64,000 bases of DNA from Ceratothoa steindachneri (Eukaryota; Arthropoda; Malacostraca; Isopoda; Cymothoidae), in the NCBI GenBank assembly GCA_963969495.1, contig OZ018322.1:159054848-159118847 (forward strand), given 5' to 3'. This document shows positions 24,402 through 39,092 of the stretch, piece after piece. A program made the translations under genes and the position numbers. A model generated the notes under the pieces. It was not told where the DNA came from, searched no databases, and saw nothing but the letters and a program-made list of their open reading frames with translations. How positions within the stretch are numbered: position 1 is the stretch's first letter; the number at the start of each line of letters is the position of its first letter.

Positions 24402-24945
24402 ATTTCTCTTGACCTCTATTGTATAATTTATATTTTTATGACTAGAATTCAAGTATTTAAGGAATTTTTTAGCCTGTTGCTGTGATTTCATTAATACAAA
24501 TGTATCATTGACATAACGTTTGTAATAGATAAGGATATATTCAATTGGAAAGTTATTGAGCTAAAGTTGTTCATAATAACATAGGATGTTAGCTAAAGCT
24601 GGCCTAAATGGAAGGTTCAACCCCACTCCTTCTTTTGGAAAGAGAAATTCTTTAATAAATATAAAATAGGAATTTAAGACAGCCAATTCCAAAAATGCCT
24701 TATAGGTTTTTTTTTAAACCTATTACTTTTTGAGAAGAATTAAAAAAGTGAGTTTGTACAAATTTGAAAGGTTTCATGAGCGGAATATTTGTGAAAAAGT
24801 TTTCGACGTAATAGCTAAGTATCGTGACGTCAATAGCGTCCGAACTGGTGCACATGTCTTCTAAATTTTTTTAGGAATTCGCTAAGGTGTAGTCATTATT
24901 GGTAAGTTTGGAAAGCTTGTGTACTAGGAAATTTGATCTTCCATA
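24402..24945 (-). pseudogene. Penelope-like element reverse transcriptase
   Basis: Would encode the RT of a Penelope-like retroelement. On the minus strand from about 24945: SNFLVHKLSKLTNNDY, then the first catalytic region, AIDVTILSYYVENFFTNIPL with the FTNIPL signature. After a frame change comes AFLELAVLNSYF, then GVGLNLPFRPALANIL, matching the G-x-P-x-x-P-x-L-A-N block. The active site is YYKRYVNDTFVLMKS near 24500, where YVDD has become YVND. It ends with FLKYLNSSHKNINYT. This order and wording is specific to Penelope-like RTs rather than LINE or LTR RTs. Two in-frame stops and at least one frameshift show it is dead. A (TA)n tract and a GIY-YIG remnant lie upstream on the same strand. 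Confidence 0.87.
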
Positions 24946-25664
24946 TGAGCAGAGAACCTATCTCCAAGAGACCTGACAGTGCTGCCAATGTAGTGAAGCC
25001 TCTTACATATATCAATGGTTAAACCGTGGGATAATTCACATACAAATGTGTTTAAAAACAATTGGTTTTTAATGTAGAGAAAAGTTTAATTCTTGGGCAA
25101 ATTTCAAAAAGTGCTTGAGGGGGGGAGGGGGGCTATTGCAATCGCATCATATTGTATTATATTGAATTTGGGGGGTGCAAAGTCCCCCTAGACACCTCTA
25201 GCTATTTTGAAATTAGGTCTTAGTATTCCTAATTCGAAAGTCTATCATTAACTTCGATTTCAGAGGCGATTGCGAGATGTTGTTAGGCCTCTAATTTTAT
25301 ACATATAAGACTCGACCTCAAATGCTATTTAAATCAATCATATATTTTTAAATTAATTAATATAAAAGTTTGACATAATATTTACATTCAAAACTAAGTC
25401 GCTTCAAAAATATATATAATACAATATGATGCGATTCCAATTAACAATGTGGCTGGCAAGATGATGGCCAATCTATTATTCGTCATATAATCATAATTAT
25501 AATTTGCTCGTCTGAATTATGGCTAAATATCTAATATAAACACGATATAGTATTTGAATTTTTTTAAAAGTAGAGATACTTATAACAAAGCACCTGCAAA
25601 ATTATAGGGGGGGAGGATTTTCCCAAATTTGACCAAATATATGTATATATTTAATACGAGTATG

Positions 25665-25668
<4 letters not shown>

Positions 25669-25752
<84 letters not shown>
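25669..25752. repeat. (TA)n microsatellite
   Basis: An uninterrupted TA dinucleotide run of about 84 bases, in the ~1.3 kb between the Penelope-like RT and the GIY-YIG remnant. Tyr-Ile repeat frames across it are artefacts of the repeat. Confidence 0.98.
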
Positions 25753-25756
<4 letters not shown>

Positions 25757-26226
25757 TTGAAAGGAGACCATGTTGTATAGAAGAATTGTTAAATTCCACA
25801 GCCAAAGAAAGAGGCAATGTTAAGCTTCTTCAGAACCTTTTCAAATTTCTTGCAAGTGATTCTTATCATGATGGGAAGATTGTAAAAGAACATTGTAATT
25901 ATTTAATAACTGCCTGAGGTACCTTTCGTTCATACTGGTCATTTTCTTGAGCGGTACTGATAAACATAATGAAAATTCCGTATAAATACAATATTCACGT
26001 AGACATTATATATTTTTATAGGAAGAACTTTCAATCTAAAATCTAATGTTAAAATAGAAAATTGGAAAAAATTTAAATTTGGAATTAAAATGAGAAATCA
26101 AATGTTTTCTTGCCATTACATGATAATACTAAAATAAAAGGGAAAAGTAGATAATTTAGGTTTAGATTTGGTGGCTACTTGTGCTAGCGATAGAAGATGC
26201 CTTCGTTGTGAGGGTAGAGAGATATA

Positions 26227-26500
26227 TTAAAAGAGTTGAAAGTTGATGGCAGGTTTTCTTGGTAAATTAATACTACTTCAGCCATTCTCATACGAGGATT
26301 TTGAAAATCGTGATAAATAATTTCAGTATTGTCATTTAACCAGTCTCTAGTCAGAGGAAGCGTGTTCTCCTATTGAGTGACTTTGTATTGCGCCACTCTA
26401 AAGATGTGCTGATAGTCTTTTGGAGAGCGTAGTGGAGGTTACACCCATATACCGAACGTTGCGGTGCGTGCAGTCAGCAACAATTGGGAAACGAAGTTGA
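26227..26500 (-). pseudogene. GIY-YIG endonuclease remnant (retroelement type)
   Basis: From about 26500 on the minus strand one frame reads FPIVADCTHRN, then VRYMGVTSTTLSKRLSAHL, a stop, then SGAIQSHS. This is the Y-x-G-x-T-x-x-x-L-x-x-R-x-x-x-H spacing of GIY-YIG nucleases as fused to Penelope-like RTs. A frame change follows, then NTEIIYHDFQNPRMRMAEVV (about 26240-26310), whose Arg-x-x-Glu region fits the distal half of the domain. Such an endonuclease nicks target DNA for priming. It lies upstream of the RT at 24.4-24.9 kb on the same strand, opposite to the usual RT-then-endonuclease order. Short and degenerate, so the family call is moderate. Confidence 0.6.
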
Positions 26501-26649
26501 GATCTTGTAGTTTGATTGTTTACTGGGAGGCAGCTGTTTTTCATGATCAAAGAAGACGTATTCCTTGTTTTGTAATATATGATGAGGCTTATTTTGTTTG
26601 TATGCTTAGTAGTTGAGACGGTGCGTCGGACAATAAATACTCTTAGCCA

Positions 26650-26870
26650 TGGAATTATTTTGTTTTGACAATAAAATCATAACTATTCTTAGATTCTAAC
26701 GAAATTTGAAACCCTTAGTTGTTTTACATTCGCTTTTCAATGATATAATTGATAAGGTCCTCCCAAGATTAGCCAGGGAATTATTTTGTATTGGCAATAT
26801 AATAATAACTATTAGGCAGATTCTAACGAAATTTAAATCCCTTATGTTGTTTTTCATTCTCTTGCGAAGA
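26650..26870 (-). repeat. Dispersed copy of the foldback module
   Basis: Two diverged units, inverted relative to 7140-7690, share the GAAATTTGAAACCCTTA..TTTTACATTC and GGTCCTCCCAAG.TTAGCC.GGGAATTATTTTG blocks. No arms like those at 6900 and 9377 are visible nearby. Confidence 0.7.
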
Positions 26871-28250
26871 CTTCCCGGAGAAATGGAATCTGGGAGAAAT
26901 TTTTTTTTCAGAAATTTCATAGAAATACTAGGCAAAAGCAGAAAGAGAACAACCCATGGGAAGCCCCTTTCCCTGCTTATCGAGCGTGAATTACGCGGTC
27001 ACTTTGCTAAATAAGGTATTGCATCAAAGGACAACACTGTCTTATCATTGAGGTCAATATGTTTTCTTTTATTTCTAAAATTTACAGTGTTACTTATACG
27101 AAAACCTGAGATATTTGCTATAACGATAAAAAGAGTCTGGGCTAATTACTTGGCTAAGTTTAGTGTACAAGTCCCGACATTTGAGTTTATAACAAGGGAA
27201 TGGCCACGATTATGAATCTTGAGAGGAGCATATATGTAGTGCAAGGAGGGCAGTATAAAAGTATTTAACTATGGAGTGAGGTAAGAGGGTTGTTTCTCTT
27301 TCTGTACTAGGACACTATTCAGATGAGGTAGAGGACGAGGAAAATTGGACAGAATTGTCATACCCTTTTGCTGAGAAGGCACCACAAGGTGAGGGACTTT
27401 ATATTTTTGCGTCCAAATTTGATCAAATATCATAATTTATTATCAGGACTAGCCTAATCTGGCATTATTTTTTGGGGGTAAGTTTTATCTGTGTTTTCAA
27501 TTCTTTATCACGTGGGGAATTTTGTTCTTGTTGAGCTGGAGCTAGGAGAGGGAAGATAAGGAACTTGCGCATATTGGTGTGCTATGTTGCACAGGTCTTG
27601 GCCATCATGGAGGATGGGAAGTTAGTTTAGTCTTTCTTTCCTCCGCATGAAATCAGCTTTCTCCAAGGACACCTTTACCTTCTCTACCATCTTAGACGAA
27701 GCTTTCTTCGAGCCAGGACAGTGTAAGGGTCTCCTTGTCACACCTAAGAGTGCCATAAAGAGGTAGGGTGACCTGGTTAAGGTGTATCCCCCTTTGATTG
27801 CCTTCAACATGTACTTCTGAGGCTTTAGGGTATATAGTTTCATGTCTTGAATTGCCTATATTTGCATGTAATTAGGCTAAAGTTGCTCAAATATACTTAA
27901 AGGTGTCTTAACTTCCCTCTCTGGTTCAAATAGTTGTTAATAATTCAGAAACTTTCATAAAAATTGATATTTGTTTCCTGGAGTTAATTTTGTTTTGTCA
28001 TATAAATGTTAATTTTTTATGTGCTTATCTTTAATTTCATAACTTAATAATGATGGGAGTGGTTAGGATTATCATATTTGTTGATTTAAGGCAAAGAAAA
28101 AGAATGTTTTTTGTTTTATAAGCTTTAAAAATTAGGGTCAATATTCTCCTACATCCCGGTCGCTGTTCTTCTGCAGTAGGGGAACACCGACCGATGTCCC
28201 CCCCCAAATTTGAAGTGCCAAAAACGACAATTATTTTCTGAGTTGAGGAT
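26871..28250. other. No gene recognised
   Basis: A 73-codon minus frame at 27622-27843 (start MKLYTLKPQKYML) looks mildly coding and lies downstream of the unrecognised minus-strand sequence at 28.25-29.57 kb, so it could be its continuation. No known motif. Confidence 0.35.
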
Positions 28251-29570
28251 TTATGAGTATACCATAGGTTCGTCCACCCAAACCTTACATGTTGCAAACA
28301 CATTTAGGCAATCTGTTGTTTTTGTTCCAATAAAAATTAAAGGATTTGTGCCAAATTTTATTGTAATCGACATTGTTTTGGGGTCCTCCACAAAGCCAAA
28401 CTTTTGAAAAAAACAAAGGAAAAATAAAACAAAAAAGTTAGCAAATATAAAAAATGAAGATCTAATATATTTTCTTTCGCAAACAAAGAAGTACAAACAG
28501 AATGACATCACTGAGAACTGAAACAAGACAGAAAACAGTCCGAAAGGACCTCCTTGCTTTGCTCGGATTCCGATCGCTCGGGCTTCAGTAGGGCTGTCTT
28601 GGAGGCTGTGGGGCACTCTCTCCTCTCCGTGGCCACCACCTCTAGAAGTAACTGCTTCTGAGTATCTTCTCGGATGATGGACGCGTAGAAGATGGTCATC
28701 AGAGCCACTCCCTGTTTTGCATTGTCGTTGACCATCTTCCCCTAAACAATCGTCCTCCTTTTCTTGCAGAAGAAAGCATGCCCCTCCCAACTGGCAGGGC
28801 TCTTACCCAAGAATGTTGCCAGTTACTTTCGTTGTCTCGGGAACAGGAGATCAAGCGCCTTTCTCGAGCGGGAACTGAAGAAGCCTGAAAGAGGCTTGTT
28901 GGGATTGAAGGCCTATCTGTCCAGACGTTTTAGTTCCTTTTCCTCCATTTTCATGTTCTGGAACATGGAGGCCTTCTTTTACTTTGTAACCCCTTTCGTC
29001 GAACATAGAGAGAAGCACCAAGTTTTCTGACACGTATCAGAAATTGCGCTTGAATGCCTTTTGGGCAAATCCAGCAACGCGCTTATTGGGGATTCATCTG
29101 AATAGTTTCCTCATGAAGAGGAGATCGTTGTAGCGGGCATGGAAAAGAAGCATAATCTTGGCTAGGGCTCCTACCACTAGCATTGCAGCCGGATCTGAGA
29201 CGTTGAAGCGGTCCAGTATGGTAATTACTTTCTTCGACAACATTATGGCACACTTATTTCCCGCTATTCTCTTAGGAGGACTTAGGCACTTGAACTCGGC
29301 ATCACTTCTATTCGTTTCCCCGTGAGAGGACAAAGACGATGAGGCTACCTGGCTTGAAGATACAACACGAAAAACTATCTCTTCCGCTTCCGCTTTTTTT
29401 CTTAGAGCATCGCTGACACAGTGTCCAGTACGGTCGTGGAGGAAGGCGATCTCCTCCGCATTTGAGTTTTTTCCAGACCGTGGTAGAATTAGAATTTTCA
29501 GAGCACTTGCCCCTTTGAGGGGAGACGGCTCCCAGTGATGTTCTCCTCTGAAAGACCAATCAACCACCAT
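28251..29570 (-). pseudogene. Unrecognised degenerate coding sequence
   Basis: Long minus frames suggest a decayed protein. From 29570 the frame reads through 158 codons, including a Ser-rich stretch (SSSQVASSSLSSHGETN) and a LDRFNVSDPAAMLVVGALAK segment. That segment faintly recalls the DRTGxSDxxAA-type block of repetitive arthropod proteins such as the one at 42.3-42.7 kb. After a shift, a second part at about 28.96-28.5 kb reads charged Lys/Arg-rich sequence and a frame at 28508-28735 (start MVNDNAKQGVALMTIFYASI). The two may be halves of one protein. GC content is higher than in the flanks. I cannot name the function, and relation to the 42-kb family is only a suggestion. Confidence 0.35.
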
Positions 29571-30342
29571 CTTTTGTGAATAGAAACCATGGCAACTGTG
29601 AAAGGAAAATTTGAATATTGAAGTTCTCTCTTATGTTAGTGATTGCGACTGAAAATGGTAACTTTTAGTTCTCCAAACAACACTAATGTTTATACCAATT
29701 TATCACCAAATGAATGAAGAAGTTGGTTACCTCTTGACACTAAATAAACACTTCCAATATCCAATCTACTTAAATGACTGCACACGTCACCTTAATAATA
29801 GACCAGGTGGCGGCCGCATGGAAGAACAGGAGAATTGGTCAGTCTAGGGCATCATTCTATCTTACTCGTATATGATCTAGTTAAAATTTTATGTGCACCT
29901 ATACGACCCCAAGTGAAACAAGAACAAAATGTGGCCTGAAGTCTCACACAAATTTATATATTTTTGCAATATTAACTTGAAAAGCCATAGATTACGTTCT
30001 ACTTGAATTATTTTAGTGATTTAACATAAAATTTACTATATTTCAATGGAGATACGGCGCTTCATGGGATAATTATTAGAATTATTTGGGTAATTTGGAT
30101 CAATTCCCGATCATTTATCATTGTTTCCGGTTACATTAGCTTATTTACATCTGCTTTAGTAAATTAAATTATGAATACCTTGATTACCCGAACGTTTTCG
30201 AGAAAAATTAACGTTCGATAAAAAAATATAGGAAGATATTGGATAATTATATGACGATTTTGATAGGATAGTGATAGCAATTAACATTATATGATTAAGG
30301 AATATCGATGGTAAGTATTTATTTTTGTTTTCAGATGAATAC

Positions 30343-32190
30343 ATCGGTATCCTACAGCCCTAGTGACTGAGCCCTTAGATCTAAGTAGCTGGTGGCTAAG
30401 AGTGCCTTCAAAGTGACATTGAGGTAGATGAATGCGAGAATAACATCAAGGAAGTATATGATGAGCATGTTGTGGATCCTAATTTCTCCCTGGCATACGA
30501 TAACCCTGACGACAACACACTCAGTGGGAGTGGAACAAGTGAGTAAAAGAACACGATTTGTTTTCATTTTTTCTAAAATTTTTAAAACTTTTTAAAGGAA
30601 CATTCATTCTTACGATATATTTCTATTGATAATATTGTAAGCATAACTATTTTCATCTATACGATGATGATGATGATGATGACAATAATAATAAAAATAA
30701 TATTAAAATTATTACAGCTTCATAAATTTATGTACTTGTTGTTTTTGTGGTTCGCCCGTCCCTGCTTCTCTGGAAACGCTTCCTCCAATCGACCGAGCCT
30801 GCCATGCTCCATCAGTGGGGTTAATAGAAGGCATTTAGCCCAATAAACGGGTGCTTCCATGGCAGATATATCTTTCGTCTATTGATTAACCTCTGTTCAT
30901 AGCTCAACCACAGGGTTTGTGATCGAGCCATAAACCTTCTCTGATGACAGTGTTCCCGAAGAAGAGGAGAAGGAGCACGCTGTTAGGAAAAAGTTATTAA
31001 AAGGCCCCAGCTCAAAGAAGACCCATCAAGAATGGAAATGGAAGAGAGAAGATATCAGTAATTCTCCCCTGCGACCAATCCGCCATCATCCACCCCTCTG
31101 TGTCAGCTTTCCAATTGAATTTTTCTGGAAACTGTTCCCATTTTCAATCAAGGAAGATATTGACTTCCAGACAAACCTCTATGTAAGACAGATGGATGTC
31201 AACAAGAAATTCTACATTGACTGTGATGAACTCCTCTTCTTCATAAGGATCCTCATTTAAGTTGGCAACACCTGCCTGTCAAGCATAGAGGATAACTAGG
31301 CAACAGACTCTAGAGTACCTCAGGTGGCAAAGTTCATGTCATCGAAGAGGTTTATGCTCATCAAGTCTTTGCTGCATCTCAAAACAACGACAATTTCAGA
31401 CCATTGGTAAACCTCTTCTGCAGAGTGAGGCCCATTTTTGCAGCAATAACCCAGCAGATCTCGAAAGTAGAAGAGACTCTTATCAGACTTTAGACGAAGT
31501 AATGGTGGCCTAAAAGAGCACTAGATTATGTAGTCTTTCTCAGTATATCAAAAACAAGCCTGCCAAGGCGGGGTATAAGTCTTTCTCCCATGTAAGTGTC
31601 GATGGATTCAGCAACGACATTCTTCACTACCAAGGGGAACACACATTCTCAAGCTATATCACAGAAGGGGCATGGTATATGAAATTCTTCGGTTATGCTT
31701 TGAATCTCTGCATCTACAATGTCTGGATGTTCTACATGGGATACTACAGGGCCTTGGAAGTGTATGTCATGCTTCTAAAGGCCTTCAGGATGTAGATCTT
31801 CTAGTTTACCAGGGGTAAAAAACTGGTGCCACTAAAGAAGGGCCTAGAGTGCACAGATACGATTTTTTAAAGTCCTGTGTGACTAGAAGGTCCTATACTT
31901 GCTTGCGTTCGTCAAGAATAGGTAGACGGGCAAGCACTGTTCCAAGAAGGACTATGTTTATCGGAAACACTGGTTTTAAGCAGTGTGCCAGGTATCATTG
32001 TGTTTATTTGATACCAGGAACTGCTTCAAGAAGTTCCATTGTGCTCCTTCTCCCAGTACCATCCCATCACATAGTTTGGGACCTTCTCTTCGAAGCAACT
32101 CCTCTTCTCTGTATCCATCTTCCTCATTAGTGCCACCACAAGTGCCAACATACTCCGATCCTCTAAGTTTGCTTTCTAACTCATCCAACT
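30343..32190 (+). pseudogene. piggyBac-like transposase remnant (copy II)
   Basis: A decayed DDD transposase of the piggyBac/PGBD superfamily, which cuts and pastes DNA at TTAA. Blocks in order: an acidic N-terminus (about 30417-30540, ending AYDNPDDNTLSGSGTSE); PIEFFWKLFPFSIKEDIDFQ and then TNLYVRQMD (about 31105-31190); VPQVAKFMSSKRFMLIKSLL (about 31315-31380); the first catalytic Asp in TLDEVMV (Asp codon 31493-31495), followed by QYIKNKPAKAGYKSF; and the Cys-rich tail CLFDTRNCFKKFH (about 32005-32045). The domain with the second and third catalytic Asp is not readable between about 31.75 and 31.95 kb. Stops and frameshifts abound. The N-terminal block is followed by CAA|GTGAGT at about 30538, a good splice-donor match, so an intron near 30.54-30.9 kb is possible. 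Confidence 0.85.
30662..30683. repeat. (GAT)n trinucleotide run
   Basis: Six to seven GAT units followed by AATAAT, inside the piggyBac copy II region and possibly within its intron. Confidence 0.9.
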
Positions 32191-34956
<2,766 letters not shown>

Positions 34957-35109
34957 GTAAATCTTTCATGAGTGAAAAAGAAAGATAAAATGAATCCATC
35001 ATACCGCAAGAAACAGAAAAACAGTATAATATGCTTTTCGGAAAAGGTTTTCCTAATTCTAAAAATTCCATACTGAGGTAGGATTCAAACCAACCCCTTT
35101 AAGGCAGCA

Positions 35110-35610
35110 GCAAACCACTTTGATCTTTTAAAAGAGAATGTAGAACAACCCTAAGGTATCAAATTATGTTAGAATTGGCCAAATAATTATGATGTTATTG
35201 CCAAAACAAAATAATTCCTAGGCTAACCATGGGAAGACTTTGGCTATTATATCATTCAGGGAAGAATGTAAAGCAACATAGGAGTTTTAAATTTCGTTAG
35301 AATACGCTAAATAGTTATGGTGATATTGCTGAAACTACAAAGGAGTTTCAAATTTCGTTAGAATTGACCAATTCGTTATGATGTTATTGCAAAAATAAAA
35401 TAATTCCCGTGCTACCCTTGCGAGGACTTTGGCAATTATGCCATTCGAAAGAAAATGTCAAACAATATAAGGGTTTCAAATTTCATTAGAATCGCCCGTA
35501 TAGTTACAATGTTATTGCAAACTAAAGAAAAGCTAAACGCGGTCCTCCGACCGACATAGTGAGATGTAGACTTGCCCTTGACTAGACTTCACGCGACTAA
35601 AAACTAAATT
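35110..35610 (+). repeat. Solo half of the foldback-like element
   Basis: About four module units in the same orientation as 7140-7690. The 3' end (35520-35610) also matches the element's centre at 7700-7800 and, inverted, at 7830-7900: a GTTACAATGTTATTG block, then AAAGCTAAACG, then ACCGACATAGTGAGAT and a TAGACT..CGCGACTAAAAAC end. So this is half of the palindrome, without the 280-bp arm. Confidence 0.75.
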
Positions 35611-37729
35611 ATCACCGTATCATGTATTTTACCGATGAAGCCCATGTTAAATCACGAAATGAATAAATTATAACGGCATAGCCTTAAATAAAGAAGTTTT
35701 TATTTGCTTGGTTGGTGATCAAGAGTATAGATTCCATAATACTTAGACTTCATATATTCATTAGTTTACGGCCAATTTCTGAAATCTCCTTTCTAGATGA
35801 ATTTCTTCTTTTGCAATCGCTGATCCCATATAAAAAAAAAGCTTTCAATGAACGAACCGTACTCCTGATGTAGGTTCCTTGCAGACAATAACGAGAAGTA
35901 AATGCACAAGCACTAAGGTTGCTCATCTCAACATGAAGTCTGTCTCTTGAGGAAAATAAACTGCCTATGAAAAGGAGGTTGACAAAGGTGATTTTGAAGG
36001 GGAAATAAATGCCAAGCTACAATAAATTAAGTCTACAATTGGTCGGAAAATGGTTTAGGGATGAATTCGGCCGTTTGTTGTAGGTCCCCCCTGCAATAAC
36101 TTGACGGCTTCTGCATGACATAACCATCTTCGATTACTCACACGCACTGCGCATTATTTTCTCTTCGTGAAATGTGTTGTTATCCTCCATGACAGGCTTG
36201 TATAGGTTATCCTAATGTATAGACGTTGAATTGCGGTGCCTACATTTAACAAAATTGCATTATTGAAATCAAGGAAAGGGCGAGCTACTTCTCCTTCAGG
36301 AAAAAGTAGCTAATAGACATTTTAATTGAGCATCTACTGTTTGGCAGGTAAAACAGTGTAAGATACCTATTTTTAAGAAGGCCTTAATTACAGTGTTCTT
36401 GTAAAAGCTCAGTTCTTGGTTTTAACATAAACTTCAGTTATGAAGCAAACTTGTTTAAAACGAACGAGTGCACAGAGAATAGGTGGAGTGTGAATTTCTT
36501 CTGTTTCAAAAGTGAAGTTAAGAGATGATTTTTCTTGTTTGAATGATCATAGTGACGAGGTCAGGATTATTTTTGTTCCTTAAAATGTCATTGATATATC
36601 AGACTAGGATAGACTGTTTCATAGAAGGATTCTTAAGATAAATGGTAGTTTCCTAAGTTTCCATGTGAAATTGGCATAATTACACTAAGGGGAGGTCCCG
36701 CTATTCCATTTACATAAATGTAAATCCGTCATCATAGCCATAGAATAGCAATTCCTTGGCATAAGCTTGTTGTTGTAGATGCGAAATTTCTTGAGACCTA
36801 GCAATGGCTTGGCGTTCTTATTGGGTTAAACATTGTGGCATATAGTTCGATGATTTAATCTACTTGAAGTTGCTGAAGATGTATTCAACAAGATGTTAAC
36901 TGCATTAACAATTTATGATGTATATAAATATAGATGGATATGAAGTAGATATTAGTTAAACCCTGACCAGTTGGCAGAAAAGTACATTATATTTAAAAGC
37001 TCAACCTTTTGCAGGATATTTATGATAGATGCGTTCTTTATATCCAACTCTCTCACTTGCTGATCAAATTTTATACTACTTTTACCATTATAAAAGATAT
37101 AACAGCAAAAAGACCTCCTGAAAGCAGCATTACTATAATACAGCTAGAAATTTCATTTAATTAAATATTTCTCTAAAAGATAAATCGCTTCGAAATTTGC
37201 TATATGATCAAAAATCCTTTTATGCAGGGTGTCCTATGTTTTTAGTTCCACCAACTTTTCAAGATATGGTAGAAAAAATGTAAGCAAATTAACCGGTAGT
37301 ATTGAAAAGTGAACTATAATTCCTAAGCTAGCATTGGCAAACACTATTCTAAACCAATAATTACCTCTTCTGTCTAATATATGATTTAAAAACTCTTATT
37401 AAATTAAGCAATAAATTCACACAAGTAACATTTTATTGATACGGAAAGTAATACGTCGATTCACTGTGAGTAATTACACTGTACAGCAAGTTTCAGTGAC
37501 AAAAATAAAACATAGATTTCATGTAAATTTTCTTATTAAGTTGAGTTTGCTAAATTTGAATTGGATAACAAAGATTTCCCATCACGTTACATTTTCTTTT
37601 AAATTGCCGATTTAATAATTATGCAATTGATAACGAGTTTCACGATACCATTAAAGTATTTTACTCACAAAGTCAAATTACATGTGTAAATTATAATTAA
37701 TTGATGAATATATAATGAATCAGAATGTT
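35611..37729. other. No gene recognised
   Basis: Long stretches without stops are absent. A short hairpin with stem AGCTACTT/AAGTAGCT lies near 36292-36320. No transposon motif was seen. Confidence 0.45.
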
Positions 37730-37779
37730 TGTTAACATTATATAATGTATTAACCTACATTTTAGTTTTTACTTCTTCG

Positions 37780-38850
37780 TTTGTAAAAACGAACCCATGC
37801 ATTTCAGGTGAAGGCAGTGCCAGAGTAGTTATCGATAGAAATTCTTGCTTTTCTATCTTTAAGATAACTGTAGAGGATTCGAATGAGGTTGGATTTCATT
37901 CAGACCGAGCTCAGCTAGTTTTACCTTTAGTCCCAGGACCCATACCTTATTGGAGTTTTAAATCCACTCTATTGACCCTTGCCAGTGCGACAGCAAGCTT
38001 TTCGGCGATAAGTGCTACTGCTGTTTCGGTGGTTCAATTTGTTCGGAATCCATGTTTTGGATTGTTCTGCATACCGTTATTTTACTAAAAAAATTTAACT
38101 TCTCATTAAGAAGTTTTTCGATCAATTTCTCAATAAAATCCAAAAGTTAGATTGGTTAGTAGCTTTCAATGTGTCCTTAAGGTTTCCGGGTTTGGGGAGA
38201 AATATCATTCTCGCTATCTTCAACGGGTGTGGAAAGTGCCCTGTGTTTAGTCATGCGTTTAAGATTTGTAGATATGATGCTTGTATCTTGTCTGGCGCAT
38301 TTCTAATGCGGCGTTTAGTGGTTCAACTAATACCCTGGCTTCTTTGCTGGAATAATGACAGGGCTGTTTTGAATTATTGTAAAGTGAAGAGCCCTTCTTC
38401 TCTACTTTGTTCGTGGGTTTCATCTACCCTCGATTAATGAGAGAATTTCTCTCCATTAATTCTAGTTTTTCTATTACTTGTTGTTCGGAAGCTACCTGGT
38501 AGTTCTGGCTTTCCTCTTGAGTGATGGAGATCTTCGACCAGTGTTTCTGGAAACAATATTCGATCTCTTTGTAGGTGTCTATCATAGCTTCTCCTTCTTT
38601 TAAATGCATCTTTTCTTATTGTTTGGATACTTTTAATTTTATATACTCGTTCCCAGAACCTTCTGGGATCACTCTAGACATCCATTATTAGATTGAATTG
38701 TTCCACTCTGTGTGCGTATTTCTCCTTAAGAGTTCGTTTATTTGGGGTCCTAGATTTCTCAGTCGTCCGTATCTACCCCTATTGTTTCCATAATGACCGA
38801 TTACCTTGAACTTGGTGTAGATATCTTCGGTCCATGAAGGGGCGGGGATT
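37780..38850 (-). pseudogene. Non-LTR retrotransposon (LINE) reverse transcriptase remnant
   Basis: On the minus strand from about 38850: a region before RT with NLGPQINELLRR and W, then KEGEAMIDTYKEIEYCFQKH and WSKI (about 38500-38610), the linker typical before LINE RT. Next comes a degenerate GHIESY-PI-LLDFIEKLIEKLL block (about 38090-38160), matching the SYRPISLL-type start of RT. It continues with a frame reading FGFRTN and TTETAVALIAEKLAVALARV (about 37960-38050), and then ILYSYLKDRKARISIDN (about 37830-37880). This order fits I/Jockey/R1-like LINEs. The FADD catalytic box and endonuclease are not readable. Several stops and frameshifts. The clade is uncertain. Confidence 0.65.
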
Positions 38851-39092
38851 TTTCATATTTTTTTAGAAGTTTAGAGTGAATAAGCTCCTATAATTATGTT
38901 GGAGATATTTCTTATGTGTGGATCTATTTCTTTTCTGGGCTGGCTTCGGGAGAGGTGATGATATACTCAACAAAATGGAATTTCTATGCATTCCAATTGG
39001 TCCTGGATAGGAGGGTGGAGCTAAAAAGGGGCGTTTTTCACTTTTTTTAAAAATCTATAACACAATAGTGAAATTCTGATAAACAGTGGCTA

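Noticed and set aside
25580..25817. Tyr-Ile repeat proteins on the minus strand
   Set aside because: Pure translation of the (TA)n microsatellite; no coding signal outside it.
28251..28790. 179-codon minus frame as an intact gene
   Set aside because: Its second half is Phe-rich text over AT-rich DNA and it overlaps a more protein-like frame at 28508-28735.
35060..35110. GGTTTGAATCC B-box-like sequence on the minus strand
   Set aside because: No cloverleaf can be drawn around it and no terminator follows; probably chance or an old SINE fragment.
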